Shown here piece after piece: positions 1-5,099 of a DNA stretch of 5,180 nucleotides. The notes beneath the pieces are model-generated. The model did not search any database, was not told where the DNA came from, and saw only the letters and a list, made by a program, of their open reading frames with translations. Source of the stretch: Thermoplasmata archaeon (lineage in GTDB: Archaea > Thermoplasmatota > E2 > DHVEG-1). Made by a program: the position numbers and the translations under genes. How positions within the stretch are numbered: the first letter of the stretch is position 1; every line of letters begins with the position of its first letter. The stretch spans positions 1 to 5,180 of the forward strand of contig QMTJ01000096.1 in NCBI GenBank assembly GCA_003651045.1, written 5' to 3'.

Positions 1-1
1 T

Positions 2-367
2 ACGCAAACTGATTTTTTGTTTGATAAAATGAAAGGACTTGAAAGATGGATATGGATCAACAATGAAAACGTAACACCATACTATAAAGATTTAAAAGAA
101 GGAAGTAAAATTAGAGCATACCTTGAGAATTCTGTAACAGTAGATTTAAACGTTGCAAATGACACAATTGGTTTAACACACGAGGTATTCAATAAATATC
201 AGTACTATCTCAGTAGAGAACTAGAAGAGGAAAACCTGTATCATTTTAAAAATGCTACAGGATATATAATGCAGGCTATAAACGAGTTGGACAACTCAGA
301 TGACTCCTTTGGATATATTTACTATCTCAACAAGGCAAACGATGAATTTAACCAGATTAATATCTAA
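2..367 (+). CDS. C-terminal part of an unrecognised protein (5' end outside window)
   Basis: The reading frame is open to the left edge and ends in TAA at 365-367, so 121 C-terminal residues are visible. A TTG at 17 could in principle start it, but no ribosome binding site can be judged there, and I treat the gene as cut by the window edge. I do not recognise a family. The visible part is soluble-looking, acidic and rich in Asn, Tyr and Glu, with no membrane segment, cysteine pair or obvious catalytic motif. The first third contains a Trp-rich stretch (ERWIWINNENVTPYYKDL). The second half (about residues 60-120) is probably helical, with repeated Tyr, Asn and Glu and an ending GYIYYLNKANDEFNQ. 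It lies 20 bp before the acyltransferase gene on the same strand, so the two are probably co-transcribed. No function is assigned. Confidence 0.7.
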   Translation, partial: TQTDFLFDKMKGLERWIWINNENVTPYYKDLKEGSKIRAYLENSVTVDLNVANDTIGLTHEVFNKYQYYLSRELEEENLYHFKNATGYIMQAINELDNSDDSFGYIYYLNKANDEFNQINI

Positions 368-387
368 AAAAAACAAAATGATGACGG

Positions 388-1107
388 ATGAATAAAAAAT
401 CCAAAGGACAAATAACAGGTTTCCTAAAGATTTCTATAATAGTTTTCATAGTTTTTTCATTAGGTTTTTTCCCAGTAGTATTATTTGGTAGAATTATCCT
501 AATTTTTATCCAGTTTAACCAGCTGTGGCATTTTTTCCTGTTACCTTTTTTAATCTACATTGGAATAATTATCACAGTTTACTACCAGCTCATAATATCT
601 GGACTAGTGATACATCTATTTAATATCAAATACAAACCTGGCGTGTATGAGTATAGTTTCAGAGATAAAAACAGTATGAAATGGATCATTATATGTTCAC
701 TGTATACACCCATGCGTAAAATCCTTGAAATCTTCCCTATTGGTGAGATGAAAAATAGGTACTATAGGTTACTTGGTATGAAAACCGGTGAAAACACGCT
801 TATAGGTGGAACAATAATGGATCCCTGTCTCACAGAAATCGGAAGCAACTGCACTATAGGCTTGTATTCTGTAATTTATTGTCATATACATGATTACGAG
901 AAAGGAACTATATCTATGGACCCGGTTAAAATTGGTAACAACGTAGTAATAGGTGCAGGCGCCTATATTATGCCAGGTGTAGTTGTCGAGGATAATGTAA
1001 AAATTGCTGCTGGAGCTGTTGTAACAAAGAGTCAAATTCTAAAGAAAGGAAAAACATATGCTGGTATACCCGCTAGAGAGATAAAAGCAAAGAAAAAAAT
1101 AAGGTGA
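388..1107 (+). CDS. Membrane-anchored hexapeptide-repeat (left-handed beta-helix) acyltransferase
   Basis: The 239-residue protein has two parts. Residues about 12-42 and 47-78 are strongly hydrophobic, enough for two to four membrane spans. After a linker (about 79-130) comes a left-handed beta-helix built of hexapeptide repeats, about residues 133-213, with turns such as IGSNCTIG, IGNNVVIGAGA and VKIAAGAVV. It closes with AGIPAREIK (225-233), the usual C-terminal signature of acetyl-CoA-type transferases. The loop YCHIHDYEKG supplies two histidines (166, 168), one of which could be the general base typical of this fold. The family normally moves an acetyl or other acyl group from CoA to a sugar, amino acid or polymer. 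The membrane part suggests work on an envelope or lipid-linked substrate, which is inference. The architecture also recalls C-terminal modules of some peptide-synthetase-like proteins. The start is ATG 388, preceded only by a weak ribosome binding site. The acceptor is unknown. Confidence 0.82.
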   Translation: MNKKSKGQITGFLKISIIVFIVFSLGFFPVVLFGRIILIFIQFNQLWHFFLLPFLIYIGIIITVYYQLIISGLVIHLFNIKYKPGVYEYSFRDKNSMKWIIICSLYTPMRKILEIFPIGEMKNRYYRLLGMKTGENTLIGGTIMDPCLTEIGSNCTIGLYSVIYCHIHDYEKGTISMDPVKIGNNVVIGAGAYIMPGVVVEDNVKIAAGAVVTKSQILKKGKTYAGIPAREIKAKKKIR

Positions 1108-1116
1108 TTCATCCTA

Positions 1117-1123
1117 TTTTTTT
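1117..1123 (+). terminator. Oligo-T terminator after the acyltransferase gene
   Basis: Seven consecutive T residues begin nine bases after the acyltransferase stop codon, with no hairpin before them. Archaeal RNA polymerase commonly terminates at such runs. The run overlaps the TATA-like box of the next gene, so termination and promotion share the same bases. Confidence 0.5.
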
Positions 1124-1128
1124 ATAAA
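1121..1128 (+). promoter_or_regulatory. TATA-like box of the formyl-folate cyclo-ligase gene
   Basis: The sequence tttataaa fits an archaeal TATA box. Its centre, near 1124.5, predicts transcript start around 1149-1152, five to eight bases before the ATG at 1157. The mRNA would then be leaderless or nearly so, which agrees with the absence of any Shine-Dalgarno sequence before that ATG. This is inferred from sequence and spacing only. Confidence 0.5.
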
Positions 1129-1138
1129 CACGTGTTTA
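1125..1138. promoter_or_regulatory. 14-bp perfect palindrome, candidate operator
   Basis: TAAACACGTGTTTA is a perfect inverted repeat. It begins inside the TATA-like box and ends about a dozen bases before the predicted transcript start of the cyclo-ligase gene. A dimeric regulator bound here would block TBP/TFB or polymerase access. Chance is not excluded in AT-rich DNA; the argument rests on its position. Confidence 0.35.
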
Positions 1139-1156
1139 ATTCTATGTTTTTGATTT

Positions 1157-1714
1157 ATGAAAAATATTCTAAGGAAAAAACTAATAAATGTTAGAAAAAA
1201 ACTCTCTTGGGAAGAGGTACTGATAAAAAGTAGAAAAATAGAACATAAACTTTTTTCTCTTAAAGAATTCAAAAACTCATCTACGATCTTGTTTTATGTT
1301 TCTTATAATAATGAGGTGTATACTCACGATATGATCAAGAAATGTATAGCAAGCGATAAAAACGTGGTTGCACCCGTTGTTGACAAGAATAATAATTGTT
1401 TAATTTTATCAAGACTGAGAAGATGGGAAGACTTGGTTGTCGGCACTTATGGTATATTAGAACCAAGAAAAGAAAAAATAGATGAAGTATCAGTTGATGA
1501 TATTGATTTGATTATTGTACCAGGTGTAGGTTTTGATGAAAAAGGCTATAGGGTTGGTCATGGAATGGGCTATTACGATAGGTTATTAAAACTGTCGAAG
1601 GTGTTACATATTGGACTAGCGTTTGAGTTTCAGATCATTAAAAGTATCCCTCATGACCCATATGACGTACCTGTTGATATAATTGTTACTGAGGAAAAAG
1701 TTATATACTGTTAA
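1157..1714 (+). CDS. 5-formyltetrahydrofolate cyclo-ligase (5,10-methenyl-THF synthetase) family protein
   Basis: This family uses ATP to cyclise 5-formyltetrahydrofolate to 5,10-methenyltetrahydrofolate in the cytoplasm, returning a stored or by-product folate to the one-carbon pool. The 185-residue length is normal for the family. In order, the protein shows a basic N-terminal helix (LRKKLINVRKKLS) that normally contributes to ATP binding, then a conserved NEVYTHDMI segment (52-60). YGILEP follows at 98-103, then the hallmark VPGVGFDEKG...GHGMGYYDR at 121-142. It closes with HDPYDVPVDIIVTEE (166-180). ATG 1157 is chosen because the basic helix starts there and a TATA-like box lies at a near-leaderless distance. 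It is monocistronic and converges on the purP-like gene, with 25 bp between stops. In an archaeon the actual carrier could be folate or a modified pterin; the sequence does not tell which. The family call is firm. Confidence 0.93.
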   Translation: MKNILRKKLINVRKKLSWEEVLIKSRKIEHKLFSLKEFKNSSTILFYVSYNNEVYTHDMIKKCIASDKNVVAPVVDKNNNCLILSRLRRWEDLVVGTYGILEPRKEKIDEVSVDDIDLIIVPGVGFDEKGYRVGHGMGYYDRLLKLSKVLHIGLAFEFQIIKSIPHDPYDVPVDIIVTEEKVIYC

Positions 1715-1717
1715 GTT

Positions 1718-1732
1718 AAAAAAAAGAAAAAA
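1718..1732 (-). terminator. Oligo-T terminator of the purP-like gene
   Basis: Read on the minus strand, the seven bases after the purP-like stop codon are followed by T6-C-T8. This is a typical archaeal hairpin-free terminator. It serves only the minus strand. The converging plus-strand gene has no T run before the purP-like stop, and its first run is T7 at 1779-1785, already antisense to the purP-like coding region. Confidence 0.6.
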
Positions 1733-1739
1733 GGTTGGT

Positions 1740-2870
1740 TTATGTAACGATTTCCTTTAGTTTGTCAGTTTTTATTGCTTTTTTTATCTCCATAGCGATT
1801 CGTTCACCATAGCTAATGGATTCACCATAAAGGTAACCTGTGTGTGGTGTGAAACGAGTAAGAGGACTACCAGGTATACGCATTGATACATCAAAAACCA
1901 CCATTTCTTCCTTTCCACGATCTGCAGCGATAGCTCCTTGGAGTGCGAAAGGACCAATAATACCTGGTGGGTACTCCTTTTGCGTGGTTTTAACAAATCT
2001 TTCACCTAAGTCAAAGATTTTCTCGATAATGCTTTCTTTTGTAGTCGCAGCTATATGGCCTGTCTCTATCATTTTAGGTTTCAAATATTTAAGTACTTCT
2101 AATTGTTCATTAGCTGGTAAACGTATAAGCCCATCTAAGTTAGTCTGACGACGTGTATCAGTACCCATGATCTCCAGCTCATCATCAATAACCGAGTAAA
2201 AATAGTTGAAATTAACCGGTGCACCTACTATGTATTCTTCGATAACGCTTTTTTTAAGTGCATCTATGGTGATTAATTTTTTCTCAAGTAACTCCTTCGA
2301 TTTACTCTTATAATCTTCGTAAGAGGATGCATAGAAGAACGCTCGTTCATATCCACGGATTGCTTCATTAACCTTAACAATTACCAACCGATCGATATCC
2401 TGTGGTGACCTGAAAATACGTGGGTAACGAATACCTGCTTTCTCCAGAAGATAATACTGGTTTTTAGGTACATCACGTTCTTCAAGCTTCAGCATACCAC
2501 GGGTTCCAAAAATAGGTATCATAAAGTTGTTTTCAATGTCCTTGAAATCAAAATAAACCCAGAAATAACGGTTATGAATAAAAATAGTGTTCCTATTTCT
2601 CAGTTTTTCTTGAACACTTGGTTTTGTAATATCAGAAAATTTATCAAGAACAATAGTTTCATCAACACATCCACGTCCATCGCTCCTGGTTTTATAATAA
2701 CGTGTATAGGTTTTCTCACGTCCTTTTTGACAAACCGCAAGTGTATAGAAACCATGTTTTTTCGCACCGCGACATACATCCAGAGCAGAATGACCACCCA
2801 GTACACCAATAGTTACATGGTTTTTATCATATGATTCCACTAACTTTTGAATATCCTCTCTTTTTATCAT
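1740..2870 (-). CDS. purP: PurP-family ATP-grasp protein (formate-dependent FAICAR synthetase or paralogue)
   Basis: PurP makes FAICAR from AICAR, formate and ATP, the folate-independent version of the penultimate step of purine synthesis. The 376-residue protein has the family layout. The N-terminal domain carries TIGVLGGHSAL (20-30) and MIPIFGTRGML (117-127). The ATP-grasp half carries VIVKV (163-167), EEYIVG (211-216), the DGLIRLPA segment (246-253), PPGIIGPFALQG (301-312), VVFDVSMR (324-331) and a C-terminal GERIAMEIKKA. Two places differ from the Methanocaldococcus PurP sequence as I recall it. The Gly-rich ATP loop is replaced by NEAIRGYERAFF (168-179), and the GGTN-like motif near the end reads IPGSPLTRF (332-340). 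A divergent PurP subgroup or paralogue is therefore possible. The frame also has ATG 2888, but I chose ATG 2870, which has GGGGAGG nine bases upstream. It lies 44 bp after thrS and is probably co-transcribed with it. Confidence 0.85.
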   Translation of the reverse strand: MIKREDIQKLVESYDKNHVTIGVLGGHSALDVCRGAKKHGFYTLAVCQKGREKTYTRYYKTRSDGRGCVDETIVLDKFSDITKPSVQEKLRNRNTIFIHNRYFWVYFDFKDIENNFMIPIFGTRGMLKLEERDVPKNQYYLLEKAGIRYPRIFRSPQDIDRLVIVKVNEAIRGYERAFFYASSYEDYKSKSKELLEKKLITIDALKKSVIEEYIVGAPVNFNYFYSVIDDELEIMGTDTRRQTNLDGLIRLPANEQLEVLKYLKPKMIETGHIAATTKESIIEKIFDLGERFVKTTQKEYPPGIIGPFALQGAIAADRGKEEMVVFDVSMRIPGSPLTRFTPHTGYLYGESISYGERIAMEIKKAIKTDKLKEIVT

Positions 2871-2879
2871 AATTAGACG

Positions 2880-2886
2880 CCTCCCC
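2880..2886 (-). promoter_or_regulatory. Shine-Dalgarno sequence that fixes the purP-like start
   Basis: On the minus strand GGGGAGG ends nine bases before the ATG at 2870-2868. The alternative in-frame ATG at 2888 lies two bases upstream of this element and would place it inside the coding region. The downstream ATG is therefore preferred, and its MIKREDIQ start also matches where PurP proteins normally begin. Confidence 0.75.
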
Positions 2887-2914
2887 ATATAAAAGGAGTA
2901 TAAATTAAACCATT

Positions 2915-4789
2915 TTATTTGAATTTAGGTCTTTTAGACAAATGAACAGCCAATGGAATAGGATGTTGAGGATACCCAGATGTAACCCTATTGATTAAAT
3001 CATATATTTCATCAATAGTATAAACCTTACTTTCGTCACCAATTGTTTTATCTCTAAAACGCGGACTGAATACCTTGTTTTTACTTTCTTTTTCACCTAC
3101 TACTATAACTATTGGCACCCATTCTTTCTCTGCATCACGGATTTTACGACTCACACTCTCCTCACGGTCATCAACATCAACTCTTATACAGATGCAGGGT
3201 GATTTTTTATTAAACTCTTCGATAAACTCTTCACATGTTTTTACAAAATCACTACTAACGGGTATAAAACGGATTTGAGTTGGAGAAAGCCATAGAGGAA
3301 ACATGGGTTTCTCACCTTTTTTTATTTTCATCGCTTCTTTCTCCAGTAAAGCATATATTACTCTCTCAATTGCTCCAGAAGGACTACAATGTAGTATCAA
3401 AGGATGTTTTTGTTTCCCATCCCTGTCAGTAAACCTGATATCATATCTTTCACCGTTTTCAATATCGATCTGATCTGTACTCAACGCTGAGGCTTTATCT
3501 GACATGTCAACAAAGTTAAACTCATACTTTAAAACAAAATAAAATATCCTCTCATCCCACATTTCTAAAAGCACTGGTTTACCAAGTTTTTTAACAAGAT
3601 CAAGTATGAAACCTTTATTTTCCTCATAAAAACTTCTTGTTGTTCTTAAAGCCATTTCAAAATCATCTTTAGAAATCCCTATTTTCTCTAAAACATCAAG
3701 ACATAAATCATATCTAATTTTAAATTCATCCATAGCCATCTTCATATCAGCAGTAAAAGCATGAACATCAGGCATTGTAAAAGCCCTAAGTCGCCTTAAA
3801 CCAGTGAGTTCACCAGATTGCTCACGTCTAAAAGAGTAACGAGTTAACTCATATATCTTGAGAGGTAAATCTTTATAGCTAATTGTGGCATCATGCGCTA
3901 TTAAAAACTGCCCGAAACATGCTGCGAAACGTAAGAAAAACCTTCTTTTATCACTCTCTATCTGGTATTGTCTAGCTGGAAACCTCTGTAAATATTTCGA
4001 CAACGTCGGATGATCCATATCATACATCACTGGCGTCTCTACCTCTAAACCGCCGTACTCTATCACCCGTTGAGTCACATATTCCTCAATCATTTTTTTA
4101 ATAAAACGACCTTTCGGGTAAAACCTCATGTTACCTCCATCCGAGGCAGGTTCATAATCCGCAAGTTCCAACTTTTGCATAAGTTTAACATGAGGTGGTT
4201 CTTGTTTAACCTCCCGGGATTTTTCTTTTTCATAAAATGAAAACTTCCTCAGGTTTTCATACCCTTCGAAATTAAAATCATTGATATTATGTAACTCGCC
4301 ATCCAGTGTTAAAATATACCAGTCAGAACTTAATTTCCTCTCTTTTTTAAGTGACTCTGTCTCCTCCCCGATAGGGATGATCTCCCTGGAAAGCTCTGAC
4401 AATGGATGACCTTTACAAGAAATTTTAAAAGCTTTATACCAACCAAATGGACTACGTTTCACATTAAAGTTTTTATTCCTTAGCTCGTATTCAATTTCAA
4501 CTAGTATCTCTTGTGCACTCCTTGGGTTAGCCAAGTTGGAAGAAAGATGAGCATAAGGATAAATCATAATGTTTTTAACATTTAACTGTTCAGCTGTTTT
4601 CTCGATTTCTTTAACAGCATCCTTGACAGCCTGCTGTGGTGCTTTTTCATCAATTTTTTCAACAGCTGTAAAACAAGTTAAAGCCTCTTCAAATTTATCA
4701 TGTTTTATCTCTGTCTCTTCCGGGTTTTTTATAGCTTTATCTTTAACCTCATATTCGATATAGTCACTATGGATCAATAATAGTTTCAT
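2915..4789 (-). CDS. thrS: Threonyl-tRNA synthetase, archaeal type
   Basis: This cytoplasmic class II synthetase charges tRNA-Thr and clears mischarged seryl-tRNA. Residues 1-145 of 624 form the archaeal D-aminoacyl-deacylase-like editing domain: start MKLLLIHSDYIEYE, then YAHLSS (79-84) and FGWYKAFKISCKGHPLSE (115-132). H81, K119 and E132 are the likely editing-site residues. The catalytic core shows motif 1 (VETPVMYD, 250-257), motif 2 with FRRE at 320-323 and motif 3 with R476. C291, H343 and H467 fit the zinc ligands that recognise threonine. From about 498, LSPTQIRFIPVS opens the anticodon-binding domain, which ends with KRPKFK. The length is normal for archaea. An open frame continues to a TTG at 4888, but those 33 residues (a run of six prolines, then hydrophobics) are not family-like, so ATG 4789 is the start. 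No Shine-Dalgarno precedes it, suggesting a short leader. It is followed after 44 bp by the purP-like gene. Confidence 0.96.
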   Translation of the reverse strand: MKLLLIHSDYIEYEVKDKAIKNPEETEIKHDKFEEALTCFTAVEKIDEKAPQQAVKDAVKEIEKTAEQLNVKNIMIYPYAHLSSNLANPRSAQEILVEIEYELRNKNFNVKRSPFGWYKAFKISCKGHPLSELSREIIPIGEETESLKKERKLSSDWYILTLDGELHNINDFNFEGYENLRKFSFYEKEKSREVKQEPPHVKLMQKLELADYEPASDGGNMRFYPKGRFIKKMIEEYVTQRVIEYGGLEVETPVMYDMDHPTLSKYLQRFPARQYQIESDKRRFFLRFAACFGQFLIAHDATISYKDLPLKIYELTRYSFRREQSGELTGLRRLRAFTMPDVHAFTADMKMAMDEFKIRYDLCLDVLEKIGISKDDFEMALRTTRSFYEENKGFILDLVKKLGKPVLLEMWDERIFYFVLKYEFNFVDMSDKASALSTDQIDIENGERYDIRFTDRDGKQKHPLILHCSPSGAIERVIYALLEKEAMKIKKGEKPMFPLWLSPTQIRFIPVSSDFVKTCEEFIEEFNKKSPCICIRVDVDDREESVSRKIRDAEKEWVPIVIVVGEKESKNKVFSPRFRDKTIGDESKVYTIDEIYDLINRVTSGYPQHPIPLAVHLSKRPKFK

Positions 4790-4822
4790 ACTAAATTCAA
4801 AACCTGTAAAGTAAATAATTGT

Positions 4823-4830
4823 TATTAAAG
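4823..4830 (-). promoter_or_regulatory. Possible TATA box of thrS
   Basis: On the minus strand tttaataa lies about 34-41 bases before the thrS ATG. It would start transcription near 4800, leaving a leader of about ten bases. A second AT-rich candidate (ttattta, 4813-4819) would give a leaderless message. The region is AT-rich throughout, so the exact box is uncertain. The nine-base sequence ataattgtt occurs twice on the plus strand (4815-4823 and 4831-4839), 16 bases apart, flanking this box. Confidence 0.3.
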
Positions 4831-4841
4831 ATAATTGTTTC

Positions 4842-4850
4842 AAAAAAAAA
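4842..4850 (-). terminator. T9 run upstream of thrS
   Basis: Nine consecutive T residues on the minus strand lie between the GC-rich patch and the thrS promoter region. The run could stop any minus-strand transcript arriving from the small upstream unit or from gcvH, which would insulate thrS. It is not preceded by an adjacent strong hairpin. Confidence 0.35.
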
Positions 4851-4865
4851 TTTAATGGGGGAGGC

Positions 4866-4933
4866 GGCGGAGGTGTTAAACACCGCAAATAAAAAAACTA
4901 ATTTGAATCTACTTGCAATCCCATCTCTCCGCC
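4866..4933. repeat. GC-rich inverted repeat with a competing inner hairpin, upstream of thrS
   Basis: GGCGGAG (4866-4872) and CTCCGCC (4927-4933) are perfect 7-base complements flanking 54 bases. A second perfect stem, GGTGTT-A-AACACC (4872-4884), shares base 4872 and crowds the first, so both can hardly form at full length together. Everything around them is AT-rich, so the patch stands out in composition (4856-4876 is nearly all G on the plus strand). On the minus strand the upstream arm lies inside codons 27-29 of the small open frame and the other arm lies past the T7 run. A structural or regulatory RNA role is inference. Confidence 0.35.
4891..4897 (-). terminator. T7 run directly after the small open frame
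   Basis: Seven T residues on the minus strand follow the TAG of the 37-codon frame with no gap. This is where an archaeal terminator would be expected if the small unit is a real gene. A similar T7 run occurs inside the frame (4974-4980), so such runs alone are weak evidence here. Confidence 0.35.
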
Positions 4934-5011
4934 TGAAAAAACGAATATATTAAATGATATAAGAATATTTCGGAAAAAAACAGTACTCATCCTTTCGTCA
5001 TAGTGTTTCAT
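4898..5011 (-). CDS. Candidate small protein of 37 residues
   Basis: A minus-strand ATG at 5011 opens a 37-codon frame ending in TAG at 4900-4898. Support comes from its signals: GGGAG five bases before the ATG (5017-5021), a TATA-like box at 5047-5053 placed to start transcription near 5024, and T7 right after the stop. The peptide starts with a charged stretch (MKHYDERMS), continues with a hydrophobic run (VFFRNILISFNIFVF, residues 11-25, interrupted by Arg14 and Asn15), and ends polar (GGEMGLQVDSN). It could be a small membrane-associated protein, but the segment is short for a full span. I recognise no family. Against it: short frames arise by chance in AT-rich DNA, and T7 and T6 runs lie inside it. 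The same transcript could instead be a non-coding RNA of about 130 nt. Confidence 0.35.
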   Translation of the reverse strand: MKHYDERMSTVFFRNILISFNIFVFSGGEMGLQVDSN

Positions 5012-5016
5012 TATAT

Positions 5017-5021
5017 CTCCC
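5017..5021 (-). promoter_or_regulatory. Ribosome binding site of the candidate small gene
   Basis: GGGAG on the minus strand, separated by five bases (atata) from the ATG at 5011. It is the clearest Shine-Dalgarno in the gap between gcvH and thrS and is the main reason for considering the 37-codon frame real. Confidence 0.4.
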
Positions 5022-5022
5022 A

Positions 5023-5040
5023 TGTTCAAAAAAAAGAACA
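5023..5040. repeat. Inverted repeat TGTTC-N8-GAACA
   Basis: Two perfect 5-base arms flank a run of eight A (plus strand), which is T8 on the minus strand. It sits between the TATA-like box at 5047-5053 and the ATG at 5011, overlapping the predicted transcript start. It could be an operator for the small unit. The T8 could also act as a back-up terminator for gcvH. Sequence alone cannot separate these. Confidence 0.35.
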
Positions 5041-5046
5041 GAGGGG

Positions 5047-5053
5047 TTTTATA
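5047..5053 (-). promoter_or_regulatory. TATA-like box of the candidate small gene
   Basis: TATAAAA on the minus strand lies 26 bases (centre to start) upstream of about 5024, giving a leader of roughly 13 bases that would contain the GGGAG element. T/C-rich DNA (tctttttt) rather than a clear purine-rich BRE lies upstream, so the promoter call is tentative. Confidence 0.4.
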
Positions 5054-5054
5054 G

Positions 5055-5092
5055 GAGAAAAAAGAACTGTTTTTTTAAACATTAAAAACAGT
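5055..5092 (-). terminator. Hairpin plus T-rich terminator of gcvH
   Basis: Reading the minus strand, the gcvH stop codon is followed after seven bases by a nine-base-pair stem. Its arms are ACTGTTTTT and AAAAACAGT (5084-5092 and 5066-5074), with a nine-base loop. The T-rich stretch tctttttt follows at about 5058-5065. It is well placed to end gcvH transcription. Confidence 0.6.
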
Positions 5093-5099
5093 AATAGTT

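Noticed and set aside
769..1035. Minus-strand open frame of 88 codons inside the acyltransferase gene
   Set aside because: It is a shadow of the clear beta-helix coding region on the plus strand; its translation has no family features.
1840..2148. Plus-strand open frame of 102 codons opposite the purP-like gene
   Set aside because: Antisense shadow of a well-supported gene, with no ribosome binding site or recognisable protein.
2871..2888. Upstream ATG for the purP-like gene
   Set aside because: The Shine-Dalgarno GGGGAGG lies downstream of this ATG and is correctly spaced for the ATG at 2870.
4790..4888. Upstream extension of thrS to a TTG at 4888
   Set aside because: The extra 33 residues are a proline run followed by hydrophobic residues, the codons overlap a hairpin and a T9 run, and archaeal threonyl-tRNA synthetases begin at the MKLLLIHSD strand.
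4850..4940. A tRNA or C/D box RNA in the GC-rich patch (minus strand gattcaaat resembles a T-loop; CTGA and ATGA-like boxes present)
   Set aside because: The bases flanking the T-loop-like sequence do not pair, no acceptor stem or anticodon arm can be drawn, and the C and D boxes are imperfect and wrongly spaced.
1125..5008. AAACAC/GTGTTT half-sites shared by the palindrome at 1125-1138 and copies near 4878 and 5003, as a possible regulon
   Set aside because: A six-base word on either strand is expected a few times by chance in this length, and the copies differ in arrangement.
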